DNA from: Paraburkholderia sp. C35 | GTDB lineage: Bacteria; Pseudomonadota; Gammaproteobacteria; Burkholderiales; Burkholderiaceae | DNA: 64,000 bases | Reading direction: 5' to 3' | NCBI RefSeq assembly: GCF_003121405.1 | Contig: NZ_QBUY01000007.1 | Coordinates: 62,001-126,000 of the forward strand | Shown: piece by piece, positions 26,165 to 34,962 of the stretch | Layout: each line of letters opens with the position of its first letter | How positions within the stretch are numbered: the first letter of the stretch is position 1 | Translations under genes and position numbers: made by a program | The notes under the pieces: model-generated | Database searches by the model: none | What the model saw: the letters and a program-made list of their open reading frames with translations, nothing else | Told to the model about the DNA's origin: nothing

Positions 26165-26212
26165 TTGTCCTACAACGGAATGAATAATAGTTCACATCTC
26201 GTTGTCCTGCAA
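26165..26212. promoter_or_regulatory. Two GntR/FadR-type operator sites
   Basis: TTGTCCTACAA (26165-26175) fits the FadR-subfamily consensus TNGTNNNACNA exactly. TTGTCCTGCAA (26202-26212) differs at one position and sits inside GTTGTCCTGCAAC. The sites are 37 bp apart, between the divergent enolase-superfamily gene and the GntR gene, and are probably bound by that GntR product to control both promoters. Confidence 0.65.
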
Positions 26213-26347
26213 CAGAACATACTTGTTCTTTTTATCATATGAAGTATGAGAACCCCGTCCAGGCTGGCTTACACGTGCGCGAACTGGCTGGGTGACCGGT
26301 TCGACTAGATGTAGAATATGAGTACAAGTGACCACATACGATTGACC

Positions 26348-27079
26348 ATGAAAGAGCTCAATGTCCAACGTGTCGAGCGTCGCCCCCACCTCGCGGAACA
26401 CATCACCCGCTCGCTGAGCGAGGAAATCCAGTCCGGCCGGTTACGCCCGGGCGACCGCCTGCCTACAGAGCAGTTTCTTTCACAGAACTTCGGCGTCAGC
26501 CGCAACGTGGTGCGAGAGGCCATCGCGAGCCTGCGGACGCAGGGGCTGATTGAAACGCGGCAAGGCATTGGGGCATTCGTCGCTTCAACGCATGAAGCCG
26601 TTGAGCCGCTTCCGAACATGAACACCACGCTCCTGGAAGGCGACGACACGATCCGCAATATGTTTGAGGTCCGAGCCGTCCTCGAGAGTCAGGCTGCCGC
26701 GTTGGCGGCCACACGCATGACGGCCAGGCGACTGCAGCCAATCGAAGAGGCCATCGAACGGATGCGCTTCAAAGACAAGCCAAGTGCAGTCACCGTCAAC
26801 GCAGATCTCGAGTTCCATCGCGCGATAGCATCTGCTGCGGGCAACGATTACCTCGAAGCCATGATCCGTCTGGTACTCGAGCCCCTGCGAACACTGATCG
26901 CCGCCAACTTCGCCAGACAGGGACCTTTGTTCGGAAATATTCCGAACGCGGCGCGTGGCGAACATGAAACGCTATTGCAGGCGTTGAAAGACAAAGACCC
27001 GGTCGCCGCGCGCGCCGTGATGGGACAACATATCGTGGCTGCGGCTTCCCGATTCGGCTACGACATCTCGTTCTTTTGA
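26348..27079 (+). CDS. GntR family (FadR subfamily) regulator
   Basis: 243 residues from ATG 26348 (an in-frame ATG at 26318 is an alternative; neither has a strong ribosome site). The winged-helix domain spans about 10-75 with LAEHITRSLSEEIQSGRLRP, GDRLPTEQFLSQNFGVSRNV and LRTQGLIETRQGIGAFV. The FCD effector domain (about 90-235) has MFEVRAVLESQAAALAA, ADLEFHRAIASAAGN and GEHETLLQALKDKD, including the His/Asp/Glu residues that bind metal and an organic acid effector. It is divergent from the enolase-superfamily operon with two matching operators between, so it is probably the local carboxylate-responsive repressor. Confidence 0.9.
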   Translation: MKELNVQRVERRPHLAEHITRSLSEEIQSGRLRPGDRLPTEQFLSQNFGVSRNVVREAIASLRTQGLIETRQGIGAFVASTHEAVEPLPNMNTTLLEGDDTIRNMFEVRAVLESQAAALAATRMTARRLQPIEEAIERMRFKDKPSAVTVNADLEFHRAIASAAGNDYLEAMIRLVLEPLRTLIAANFARQGPLFGNIPNAARGEHETLLQALKDKDPVAARAVMGQHIVAAASRFGYDISFF

Positions 27080-27255
27080 AGGTATTTGACGTTAATGACG
27101 GAGCGCGAATCGGCGACGAAAAATTTGACCGACTGCAACCACGGATCGGGATCCCGAAGATCGACCTCGTACGGTACGGATTCACATTCACCGGGAGATT
27201 CACAGCCTTCCTCCGCCCCAGCAGTTAACTGAAAGCCCCGCCGATCGATGCGCAA
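27058..27255 (-). CDS. Possible small acidic protein, 65 residues
   Basis: A minus-strand frame overlaps the 3' end of the GntR gene by 22 bp. The product begins MRIDRRGFQLTAGAEEG and is rich in Glu and Asp, with PYEVDLRDPDPWL and FFVADSRSVINVKYL. Composition is coding-like, but no ribosome site or family is recognised. It could equally be chance or a remnant. The rest of the 27080-27429 interval shows nothing else. Confidence 0.22.
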   Translation of the reverse strand: MRIDRRGFQLTAGAEEGCESPGECESVPYEVDLRDPDPWLQSVKFFVADSRSVINVKYLQKNEMS

Positions 27256-27429
27256 CGCTAATCACATTTGAGCGCAAACCAACATCAGACGTTTCGAGCG
27301 ATACAGCGCTGCAACTTACCTGATGCCGGATGTCTCGTAGTCACTACGCTTAGTATCAGATCGATCACAACACTAGCAGACAGCCCGACCTCGCCTAACG
27401 ACTATATCGATGCCTTATTTGCTTACGAT

Positions 27430-28269
27430 TCAGCTTCCAAGCGTTCCCGTGAAGTCGTTTAGACGTCGCTCGACGTCAGGCGAACTTTGTAAGCCCATAT
27501 CCATGAGTTGTTTGATTCTCCGCTGCGCCTCGGGCCGCTGCAGTGAGTCAATAAACGCGGTCCACTCGGCATTTACATCCGTATCACTGGGCAGCGTCGC
27601 ATGATTGATGAGTCGCTTGTAGGCCGTCAATACCGACTTGTCGAAGGTCGCGATTCGCGACGCCAGTTGGTCAACGAACCTGTCCAATTCTGAATCCGGA
27701 AGCGCGCGATTCACGTATCCGTATAGCTCGGCTGTTTTGGCGTCGATGTCAGTGCCGCCAAGCGCAATTTCCATCGTGCGTCCCCGCCCAACGAGACGGG
27801 AAAGTCTCGCCAACGGCCCGCCACCCGTGACCAGCGCTGCCCCCACTTCCCATTGCGACAGGAATGCCTGCTCTTGACTCGCGAAGCGCATATCGCACGC
27901 AAGCGCGAGTTCGCTGCCGACCCCGGTAGCGCGCCCTCGTATTGCTGCTATCGACACAACTGGTGCGCGGGTCAGGCGTACCAGCATGTCAGGCAGAGGA
28001 TGCATGCCCGTTGGGCCGGATGGAAGGCTCGTACTCTCTTCCAGGGGGTGCGTGAAGTCATAGTGGTTCAGAAAGAATCCCGGCACCGCGCTCTCGAATA
28101 CCACTACTTTCAACGCTGGCTCCGTCTCAAGCGCAGCGATGACCGCCTCTAGTTGAGGAATCGTGTCCGGTCCGAAAATATTAAAGGGTGGATTTTCGAG
28201 CAATACTTTCCAGTAAGCCGGCGTGTGGCGTTCAACCCTGATTTGCTGATGCTCGCTGCTCGAATTCAT
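27430..28269 (-). CDS. Enoyl-CoA hydratase/isomerase family protein
   Basis: 279 residues; AGGAG lies 6 nt before ATG 28269. The crotonase fold is recognisable by KVLLENPPFNIFGPDTI, VVFESAVPGFFLNHYDF, VVSIAAIRGRATGVGSELAL (the oxyanion-hole segment) and RFASQEQAFLSQWEVGAALV. The usual catalytic Glu of hydratases (in A-x-F-x-x-P-E) falls in QAFLSQWEVG. The helical C terminus ends LNDFTGTLGS. The family hydrates or isomerises acyl-CoAs, but this member is a divergent single gene without other beta-oxidation genes nearby, so the substrate may be unusual and CoA dependence is unproven. Confidence 0.82.
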   Translation of the reverse strand: MNSSSEHQQIRVERHTPAYWKVLLENPPFNIFGPDTIPQLEAVIAALETEPALKVVVFESAVPGFFLNHYDFTHPLEESTSLPSGPTGMHPLPDMLVRLTRAPVVSIAAIRGRATGVGSELALACDMRFASQEQAFLSQWEVGAALVTGGGPLARLSRLVGRGRTMEIALGGTDIDAKTAELYGYVNRALPDSELDRFVDQLASRIATFDKSVLTAYKRLINHATLPSDTDVNAEWTAFIDSLQRPEAQRRIKQLMDMGLQSSPDVERRLNDFTGTLGS

Positions 28270-28440
28270 TTAGACTCCTGACTCAGTTATCGAAACGTCA
28301 ATGTTTTGAAACCGATGAGAGACCTTTTCCGCTTGACACCAGTCGCTACGGGGCCGTCCTTATCCCGCAGTAACACAATGACGCTCCTAGGCGGAAACGC
28401 CTCCAGCTTGCCATCATCGAACTTGCCGCCCAGACCATAG

Positions 28441-29007
28441 TCATACCGGCAATGACGCATGGATGGCCTTCACAATCTCACGGGTGAATCTGGGATCATT
28501 CATTTCAATGTCTGCGGACAAGCGCGCACCAACTTCCTGCAGCACCCATCCGTTACCATCCGGATCGGTGAACGATGCATACGACGCATAGCTTTGTCGA
28601 TGCGGGTTCAACCCATCTACGACTTCCTTTCCATCTGAATGATGGAATACGCCGCCCGTGTCATGAAATGGCTCGCTGATCACGATGCCGCGTCGAGTGA
28701 GTTCATTGCGCGCAACCTCGATGTCCGACACAACGAGATGAACCGCCTGGAGCGAACCTGGTGCTGCCACAGTCATGTTCTTGCCGAACATGACTGAGCA
28801 TCCAGAACCAGGTGGCGTGAACTGAATAACCCGGTAGTCGTCCCCTGCGCTGTAGTCGAGATCGAGCTGCCATCCCAACGCGCTATAAAAACGCTTGGCG
28901 CGATCGGCGTCCGTGACGGGAATCACCACAATCTCGATCTTCATGTCGAAAACGCCGGCAGCCGGAATGTCGGCTTCGTGACCCTGTTGCATCAATGCAT
29001 TTTCCAT
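28441..29007 (-). CDS. VOC family protein (paralog of 1674-2333)
   Basis: 188 residues; GAGGAG precedes ATG 29007. VOC fold: IEIVVIPVTDADRAKRFYSA, FTPPGSGCSVMFGKNMTV, VHLVVSDIEVARNELTRRG and DPDGNGWVLQEV. It shares with the other VOC gene the unusual insertion FHDTGGVFHHSDG and the downstream SYASYASFTDPDG pattern, so the two are paralogs. It lacks the helical tail of the larger copy and ends in ASLPV. Likely a metal-dependent lyase, dioxygenase or resistance-type protein acting on a small molecule; substrate unknown. Confidence 0.86.
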   Translation of the reverse strand: MENALMQQGHEADIPAAGVFDMKIEIVVIPVTDADRAKRFYSALGWQLDLDYSAGDDYRVIQFTPPGSGCSVMFGKNMTVAAPGSLQAVHLVVSDIEVARNELTRRGIVISEPFHDTGGVFHHSDGKEVVDGLNPHRQSYASYASFTDPDGNGWVLQEVGARLSADIEMNDPRFTREIVKAIHASLPV

Positions 29008-29490
29008 TTCCCACTCCTCTCATGCTTGCATGACTGATTTCTCAGATATCGCTTCGTGCATGTGAAAAAGATAGGAGAAAGCGCAACGAAACAAAACGGA
29101 AAACGGCGACACAATCGATTGCATTGATGCCAGCCAGAATACGTCGCGATCCTCTGCACAGCATCAAGCTCGCTCTTTTGATTCACCTCTCAATTCACGT
29201 GCAATCGAAGACCGGCAACCGCGTCGCCCCACGGTAAGGTCCGCCGAAAGCAAGTTACCGACCGGGACGATTATTCTGGGGAGGTTGCGGAGTGACTGAA
29301 GGATCCCCGGTCATACGAGGAGGTAGGGAGGCAATACCATCGGTCTATGGTGCCGACAGAGAAGCGGGACTTGAATGCAGATGTTCGTTGAATGTTCATC
29401 TATGCATGGACACACGAACTTGCCCGATCCACTTCGAAACTACTCAAACTGCTGCATTGACGGTTTTCTCTCGATTAACGGAGATTAGAT
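29008..29490. other. Divergent promoter region
   Basis: About 480 bp between the leftward VOC gene and the rightward DJ-1/PfpI gene. It must contain both promoters. The only structure noted is the short palindromic CATGCTTGCATG at 29021-29032. No coding frame with a recognisable product is seen. Confidence 0.4.
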
Positions 29491-30168
29491 ATGAAAGTCC
29501 TGCTGGTTCTGACTTCGCACGATGTGCTCGGTGAAACCGGGAGGCCGACGGGCTTCTGGCTCGAAGAGTTCACCGCGCCCTACTATGCATTCATCGATGC
29601 TGGTGTAGAGGTCACTGTGGCCTCGCCCAAGGGCAATCACCCACCCATCGATCCCAAAAGCGACAATCCCGACAATCAGACCGATTCAATTCTGCGCTTC
29701 AAGGAAGATGCCGCCACACAAAAGGTACTTGCAAATAGCGTCAAGCTCGCTGACATGAAGCAAGAAGACATTGATGCGATCTTCTATGCCGGTGGTCATG
29801 GTCCAATGTGGGATCTCACCGATGACAAGAATTCGATCGCGTTAATCGAGAGCTTTTACAACGCAGGCAAGCCCGTTGCGGCCGTCTGTCATGGTCCATG
29901 TGTGCTTCTAAAGGCAACCTACCAGGGACAGCCTCTCGTCAAGGGAAAGCGTGTCACCAGCTTCACCAACGATGAAGAAGAAGCCGTCGGACTAACCAGG
30001 GTCATGCCCTTCCTACTCGAAGATGAAATCAGGCGATTGGGCGGCCACTTTGAAAAAGTAGAAAACTGGGCCGTGCTCACCATTGCTGATGGATGCCTGA
30101 TCACCGGCCAAAATCCCGCCTCCTCCGGACCGACCGCCAAAGAACTGCTTAAGCTAATCCAGACCTGA
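29491..30168 (+). CDS. DJ-1/PfpI (Hsp31-type) glutamine-amidotransferase-like protein
   Basis: 225 residues. DJ-1/PfpI class with MKVLLVLTSHDVLGETGRPT, the Glu-containing GFWLEEFTAPYYAFIDAG, DAIFYAGGHGPMWDL and the nucleophile elbow AVCHGPCVLL (Cys about 132 with adjacent His). The GFWLEE...YY pattern and the C-terminal GQNPASSGPTAK are typical of Hsp31/YajL-like or ThiJ proteins that act as chaperones, glyoxalases or stress proteins. It is preceded by a long upstream region and followed 200 bp later by a catalase-like gene on the same strand, a context that fits an electrophile or oxidative-stress response. Confidence 0.9.
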   Translation: MKVLLVLTSHDVLGETGRPTGFWLEEFTAPYYAFIDAGVEVTVASPKGNHPPIDPKSDNPDNQTDSILRFKEDAATQKVLANSVKLADMKQEDIDAIFYAGGHGPMWDLTDDKNSIALIESFYNAGKPVAAVCHGPCVLLKATYQGQPLVKGKRVTSFTNDEEEAVGLTRVMPFLLEDEIRRLGGHFEKVENWAVLTIADGCLITGQNPASSGPTAKELLKLIQT

Positions 30169-30369
30169 CTCTCTTTTGCACGCCGTGCTAAGTCCGCCTA
30201 CAGGTTATCTTTGCCAGAAAGCGCGAATGACGTAACCCCAACTCTGGCTCGGACCAGAAGTTCCCGAAGATCCCCGATCTATTGGTGCGTCACATTGATA
30301 GATTTCCCATCGATGTCTTGGTGCCGCCTGTATGCGGCGGCAGCCGTTAATGTGATCTGGAGGTTAGAC

Positions 30370-31329
30370 ATGAGCGATGCACCGGCGCAAAATCTTTCAA
30401 CCCCGATAGAACCTGACGACAGTTACACCGCGCTTGCGAACGAAATCGTCGACATTTTTTATAAGATCTATGGGACTCATGCCGGATTCCGCGTCAACCA
30501 CGCGAAAGGCATCGTCGCGCAAGGCAGTTTCGTTGCCTCATCCGAAGCAGCGACATTGAGTCGCGCTGCGCTCTTCGACGGCAGCAGCATCCCTTTCACT
30601 GTGCGATTTTCTAACGATGGCGGATTTCCCGCTATTCCGGATGGCGCTCCTGGCAACATCAAGGGCATGGCAATCAAATTCCACATGCACGACGGCTCCG
30701 AAGTGGACATCCCGATGCTGGCGGTAAAGACCTTCCCGATGCCGACTGGGGAGGGATTCCGCGACCTGCTGATGGCCATAAGCAACAGTCCTGATAGCGC
30801 GGCGAAACCAACCGCGCTCGATGAGTTCGCAGCCAGCAATCCGACAGTTCCCGCGTCCTTTAACACCGCTGGCACGCCAGACAGTTTTGCACACGAGGAG
30901 TACCGTGGGCTCAACGCGTTTATTTTTGTCAACAAGGCAGGACACCGGCAGGCCGTGCGTTACATCACGACGCCTGAGAAGATCGTATATCTGGATGCCG
31001 ACGAGGCTGCGCGAAAGCCGCTTGACTTTCTAATCGACGATCTTCCGCAGCGCGTCGCAAAGGAGCCGGTTGTATTTCATCTCAGGGCACAGATTGCTGA
31101 GTCTGGCGATCAGACCAAGGACCCTAGCCAGTCGTGGCCTGACGATCGTCGCGTGGTCGACCTCGGCGTGCTCACAGTCAGCAAGGTTCTCGTCGATAGC
31201 CATGCAGTTCAAAAGAACTTGCTGTTTCTGCCGACAAACCTGACCGATGGAATCGAGCTCTCAGACGACAGGATGCCCCTCATCCGAAGCGCAGTTTATG
31301 GAGTGGCATTTGCACGACGCAGCGATTGA
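30370..31329 (+). CDS. SrpA-like catalase family peroxidase
   Basis: 319 residues from ATG 30370 with GGAGG 7-8 nt upstream; a longer in-frame start at 30211 has no such site. Heme catalase core: YGTHAGFRVNHAKGIVAQGS with the catalytic His, VRFSNDGGFPAIPDGAPGNI, KGMAIKFHMHDG and DIPMLAVKTFPMPTGEGFRD. The C-terminal part retains LRAQIAESGDQTKDPSQSWP and VDLGVLTVSKV. It is much shorter than classical catalases, as in SrpA-type minicatalases that oxidise substrates with peroxide. No signal peptide is seen, so it is probably cytoplasmic. A stand-alone winged-helix gene follows 78 bp later. Confidence 0.9.
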   Translation: MSDAPAQNLSTPIEPDDSYTALANEIVDIFYKIYGTHAGFRVNHAKGIVAQGSFVASSEAATLSRAALFDGSSIPFTVRFSNDGGFPAIPDGAPGNIKGMAIKFHMHDGSEVDIPMLAVKTFPMPTGEGFRDLLMAISNSPDSAAKPTALDEFAASNPTVPASFNTAGTPDSFAHEEYRGLNAFIFVNKAGHRQAVRYITTPEKIVYLDADEAARKPLDFLIDDLPQRVAKEPVVFHLRAQIAESGDQTKDPSQSWPDDRRVVDLGVLTVSKVLVDSHAVQKNLLFLPTNLTDGIELSDDRMPLIRSAVYGVAFARRSD

Positions 31330-31407
31330 ACAGGCGGGAGCGTCAGTGGCAATCCTGACTGCAGCCAGCTCATCAGGCCGCGCATTTCAACACTACAGAC
31401 CATAACG

Positions 31408-31716
31408 ATGAGCATCACCAACATCGACGTCGATCAGTCAACCAGACAAATACTTGTGAGCGGAAGGTATATTCCGGTGGGAAGCCGCGCGTTCGACATC
31501 CTGGTTCTGCTGATGGGCGCTGGCGGAAAGGTCGTGTCCATCGCGGACATTCTCCGTCAGGTGTGGCCCGATACGGTTGTCGAAGAATCTAATATTCGTG
31601 TACACGTTTGCGCGTTGCGCAAAGCTCTAGGTGATGATGAACGCAGGATGATCCAGACAATCCCTGGGCGCGGCTATCGTCTCACACCAAGTCATCTTTC
31701 GGATGATCTTTTTTGA
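31408..31716 (+). CDS. Stand-alone OmpR/PhoB-type winged-helix protein
   Basis: 102 residues, essentially only the DNA-binding domain of OmpR/CadC-type regulators: VSGRYIPVGSRAFDILVLLM, VSIADILRQVWPDTVVEESN, IRVHVCALRKALGDD and IQTIPGRGYRLT. No receiver, TPR or membrane segment is present and the frame stops shortly after the wing. It is probably co-transcribed with the catalase-like gene upstream and could regulate it, or be the N-terminal leftover of a longer CadC-type regulator. The ribosome site is weak. Confidence 0.82.
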   Translation: MSITNIDVDQSTRQILVSGRYIPVGSRAFDILVLLMGAGGKVVSIADILRQVWPDTVVEESNIRVHVCALRKALGDDERRMIQTIPGRGYRLTPSHLSDDLF

Positions 31717-31768
31717 CCTGATCGTGAGACGAATTGCCAACTTCGCATGATGTAATTTTCCTGCCGAT

Positions 31769-33094
31769 TCAGCGCAATGTCCGAAAACTGATCCGCACTT
31801 CTTCAGCGAACGTATCGGGCTGTTCCCACGCCGCGAAATGCCCTCCTTTCGCCAGCCGGTTATAGTGAATCAGCTTGGGATAGGCATTTTCCGCCCAACT
31901 CCTCGGTGCAGCATATATTTCGTCGGGAAATACGCTGACGGCGACCGGAATCGCAACATGCTTTGGCGCAAAAAAGTTGAGTTTGTTTTCCCAATACAGA
32001 CGCGCCGACGAAATCCCCGTTTTAGTCAGCCAGTACAAACTGACATTGTCGAGAACATCATTTCTCGTCAAGCCCTCTGATGCACCGTCGAAAACACGCG
32101 CAATAAGTGCTTGACTGGCCGCGTCGTGATCGAGCATCCACGCCGCAAGGCCTATTGGCGAGTCGACGACTCCATAGAGCGTTTGTGGACGGTTTGCCAT
32201 CTCTTGAGCATAGCCCAGGCCATGCTTATAGAAGAAATCGAGTTGGTCATACGCGTGCTTTTCGTCGGCAGACAGCCCTGGCGGAGCGGGTTCGCCATAT
32301 TTGAGTAGATTCCCGATTTCCTCGGGCACCGTCGCAGGCATATTGGTGTGAATGCCGACTAACTCCGGAGGCGCGAGGAGCGCCATCTGTTCTGTCACAG
32401 CATTTCCCCAATCGCCTCCTTGTGCTGCGTATCGCTTATAGCCCAGGCGTGCCATCAGCACCGTCCACGCACGAGCGATACGCATAGGATCCCAACCCGT
32501 CGTAGTCGGCTTTCCTGAGAAGCCATAGCCAGGCAAAGATGGGATCACCACATCGAAAGCATCGGCTGCACTCGCCCCATATGCGACTGGATTGGTCAGA
32601 GGTTCGATGATCTTCAGTTGCTCGATGATCGAACCGGGCCATCCATGTGTAATGATGATCGGCAATGCATTGGCCTCCTTCGAACGGACGTGAATGAAAT
32701 GAATATCCAGTCCGTCGATCTCTGTGATGAATTGCGGCAACGCATTCAGTCGGGCTTCCATCTTGCGCCAATCGTATCCCCTCCCCCAGTACTGCGCGAG
32801 GTTTCGCATGGTTGCGAGCTGGACGCCCTGGGATGCGTCTCGCACAGTTTCCCGCTCGGGCCAGTTACTCACATTGATTCGTCGTCGCATATCCGCCAGC
32901 TGCGCGTCGGATGCGTGCACACGAAGCGTACGGATTGCAGTTTTGTCGGTAGTCTCACTTTGCACAATCTGTATGCCGAGCGTGTCCGTCTCTGCAAATG
33001 CTACTCGACTCAATGATCCCACCATCGTTGTCAAGATCGCCGATTCGATAAAACGACGTCGGGGGCGATCGGGTGGACGGTTTTCGTCTCGCAT
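31769..33094 (-). CDS. Tat-exported epoxide hydrolase
   Basis: 441 residues from ATG 33094 with CAGGAG 7 nt upstream. The N terminus RPRRRFIESAILTTMVG...AFA is a twin-arginine signal, unusual for this family. An EHN domain (LRVHASDAQLADMRRRINVS, then RMEARLNALPQF-like spacing) precedes the alpha/beta hydrolase core: ITHGWPGSIIEQL (oxyanion motif), nucleophile Asp in QGGDWGNAV, and catalytic His in GGHFAAWEQPDTF. Epoxide hydrolases open epoxides to diols through a covalent Asp ester. It follows a small secreted protein by 18 bp and a LysR gene, forming a likely three-gene unit. Confidence 0.9.
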   Translation of the reverse strand: MRDENRPPDRPRRRFIESAILTTMVGSLSRVAFAETDTLGIQIVQSETTDKTAIRTLRVHASDAQLADMRRRINVSNWPERETVRDASQGVQLATMRNLAQYWGRGYDWRKMEARLNALPQFITEIDGLDIHFIHVRSKEANALPIIITHGWPGSIIEQLKIIEPLTNPVAYGASAADAFDVVIPSLPGYGFSGKPTTTGWDPMRIARAWTVLMARLGYKRYAAQGGDWGNAVTEQMALLAPPELVGIHTNMPATVPEEIGNLLKYGEPAPPGLSADEKHAYDQLDFFYKHGLGYAQEMANRPQTLYGVVDSPIGLAAWMLDHDAASQALIARVFDGASEGLTRNDVLDNVSLYWLTKTGISSARLYWENKLNFFAPKHVAIPVAVSVFPDEIYAAPRSWAENAYPKLIHYNRLAKGGHFAAWEQPDTFAEEVRISFRTLR

Positions 33095-33112
33095 GTCAAC
33101 TCCTGAACGCAA

Positions 33113-33397
33113 TCAGCTGCCAAAGAAAATATTGCAATAACTCACAGGGCCGACGCAGTTGTCGCTGCGCGACGCGTTGGCACCTTTATGCTGCAGGAAT
33201 CCGAACATGCGATGCTGTGGCTCACCGGAACTTGTCGCATTCGGCGCACCACCGTAGCTTGAAGCATTCGCTTCACCTGCGGATTGTTGCTGCACATCGA
33301 CCTTCCCTTGATCTGGCCCGCCACTTTGCTGTGCAACAACTATTGCCGGAAACGAAAACGTCATGCCCACTGCAAGTGTGCAAACGAAAGACTTCAT
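33113..33397 (-). CDS. Small secreted protein, 94 residues
   Basis: Starts at ATG 33397 with AGGAGG about 8 nt upstream; a GTG nine bases earlier overlaps that site and is less likely. A Sec signal peptide (KSFVCTLAVGMTFSFPAIVVAQQ) is followed by a hydrophilic, Gln/Ser/Gly-rich body (VQQQSAGEANASSYGGAPN) and a tail with two Cys (NCVGPVSYC) that could form a disulfide. No known domain. Its position between LysR and the exported epoxide hydrolase suggests that it shares the same extracytoplasmic setting. Confidence 0.65.
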   Translation of the reverse strand: MKSFVCTLAVGMTFSFPAIVVAQQSGGPDQGKVDVQQQSAGEANASSYGGAPNATSSGEPQHRMFGFLQHKGANASRSDNCVGPVSYCNIFFGS

Positions 33398-33418
33398 GAC
33401 AACCACCTCCTGGTTTTG

Positions 33419-34321
33419 CTATGCCGCGCGATCGAAACAAAGATGGGATGAGCCACCATCCCTCAAACAGGCCAGTTCGACAAACGCTCGCATAGCACTT
33501 GAAAAATAGGAATCGCGACGCCGAATAAATGACACTTCCATGCTCGAGATGCTTGAAGGAACGGCGTGAACGATCACCCGTTTTTCCAATGCTGCTCTGG
33601 CAACGACGCTTCTCGGCAGGAGCGATATGCCAACGCCAGACGAAACGCACGAGATAATCGTTTCTACCGACTCCAGTTCCAGAAGCGCGGTCGATTTCAC
33701 ATCCAGATCCATCAGGAGAGATTCCAGCCGTTGACGGTAAGTACATCCCTGAGCGAACACGACTGCTTTGAGGTGAGTGGCAGCTTGAACTTCTTCTAGC
33801 GAGCGAATTGAAGCAGGTGTGACGAGCACCAGCTCCTCACTGAAGGCAGCGATCGCATCGATATCCGGATGTGCTCCTGGTGCAGACACGAACGCGCCGT
33901 CCAGCTCGTCACTGGCGACTGCATCCATGAGAGCAGCGCATGTTCCAGCCGTCATCGATAACGTGACTTGCGGATACTGTCGTGAAAAGTCACTGACTAT
34001 CCCGGGAAGATGATGCGTCCCGGTCGACCAGAGAGCACCAATCGAAAGCGCGCCTTTGGGAGGTCCTTCATCAAGCGCTGCCTGCCGTGCATCAGTAATG
34101 AGGCTGGCGATGCGAGCTGCAAACGGGAGCATACGCTGGCCTGCAGGCGTTATGCTCACACCGCGTACGTGCCTCTGGAAAAGCGCGATACCCACCTCAC
34201 GTTCGAGCGTACGAATGCGTCCCGTGACATTCGACTGAACCGTGTGAAGTTCAATTGCCGCGCGACTCATACTTCCGAGTCGAGCCACCGCATCAAATAT
34301 CCTGAGGTCTGTAACGTCCAT
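33419..34321 (-). CDS. LysR family transcriptional regulator
   Basis: 300 residues. N-terminal helix-turn-helix (MDVTDLRIFDAVARLGSMSR, AAIELHTVQSNVTGRIRTLE, VGIALFQRHVRGVSITPAG) with the LysR linker helix, then a periplasmic-binding-type effector domain (GALSIGALWSTGTHHLPGIV, GTCAALMDAVASDELDGAFV, ETIISCVSSGVGISLLPRSV). It heads the leftward unit LysR, small secreted protein, epoxide hydrolase with a 21-bp spacer, an arrangement that implies it is co-transcribed with the genes it may control. The effector is unknown. Confidence 0.92.
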   Translation of the reverse strand: MDVTDLRIFDAVARLGSMSRAAIELHTVQSNVTGRIRTLEREVGIALFQRHVRGVSITPAGQRMLPFAARIASLITDARQAALDEGPPKGALSIGALWSTGTHHLPGIVSDFSRQYPQVTLSMTAGTCAALMDAVASDELDGAFVSAPGAHPDIDAIAAFSEELVLVTPASIRSLEEVQAATHLKAVVFAQGCTYRQRLESLLMDLDVKSTALLELESVETIISCVSSGVGISLLPRSVVARAALEKRVIVHAVPSSISSMEVSFIRRRDSYFSSAMRAFVELACLRDGGSSHLCFDRAA

Positions 34322-34962
34322 ATCTCACATCCTGTGAAACAAGATGAACCGAGGTGCACATCGTCATTTGATAAAAGCGTAGCGACTGAACATCCGACAT
34401 GCCAGCGTACGATTGCGTGACGCGCTTCACACCAATGCGTCATCGCCTAATACATTCGTATGCTCTCGCCTTGCGGGCCACCAGACGATGCGGCAAGAAC
34501 TCAACTCGCCTACGAGAAGCGGAACTAGTGGATGACTGTGATAGTTAACGAAGCGCAGGGCGCGCATCAGGTGATTGTGCGAGGCGCGGAGCCTCTGTCC
34601 ACAAGGGAGAATCGGGCGTGAGAAAAGTGTTTAGCGTGGTGGCGCTTGACCAGATTTGAGATTTGATTGTTCGCCCGGATTGTTTGAGCTTGTCACTGCC
34701 CATTTTTTCGCACTGCAACTTGAGACAGCCCATCTCGTGATAACCATGTCGGCTCGATGGCATTCAAGATCAGGCAAGAATTGAGGGAAATTTGTACCAC
34801 CGCTCCCGCGACAAAAATGAAGCTTGTGAGGTAGCTTAAGTCGCGAAGTCTTCCGACCACACACTGCAATCGACCGTGAAGGATCTCTACCAACAGCGTA
34901 TTTTTGGCAAAAGTCCGCCTATGCACCATCCTCGTGGGTCTGTGTGCGTTTCCAATGAGCTT
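34322..34962. other. Gap with no convincing gene
   Basis: About 640 bp upstream of the LysR start and downstream of the LLM oxidoreductase stop. Short frames occur on both strands, but none has a recognisable domain or ribosome site. It should contain the LysR promoter and could include decayed coding DNA. No tRNA or insertion-sequence terminus is recognised. Confidence 0.4.
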
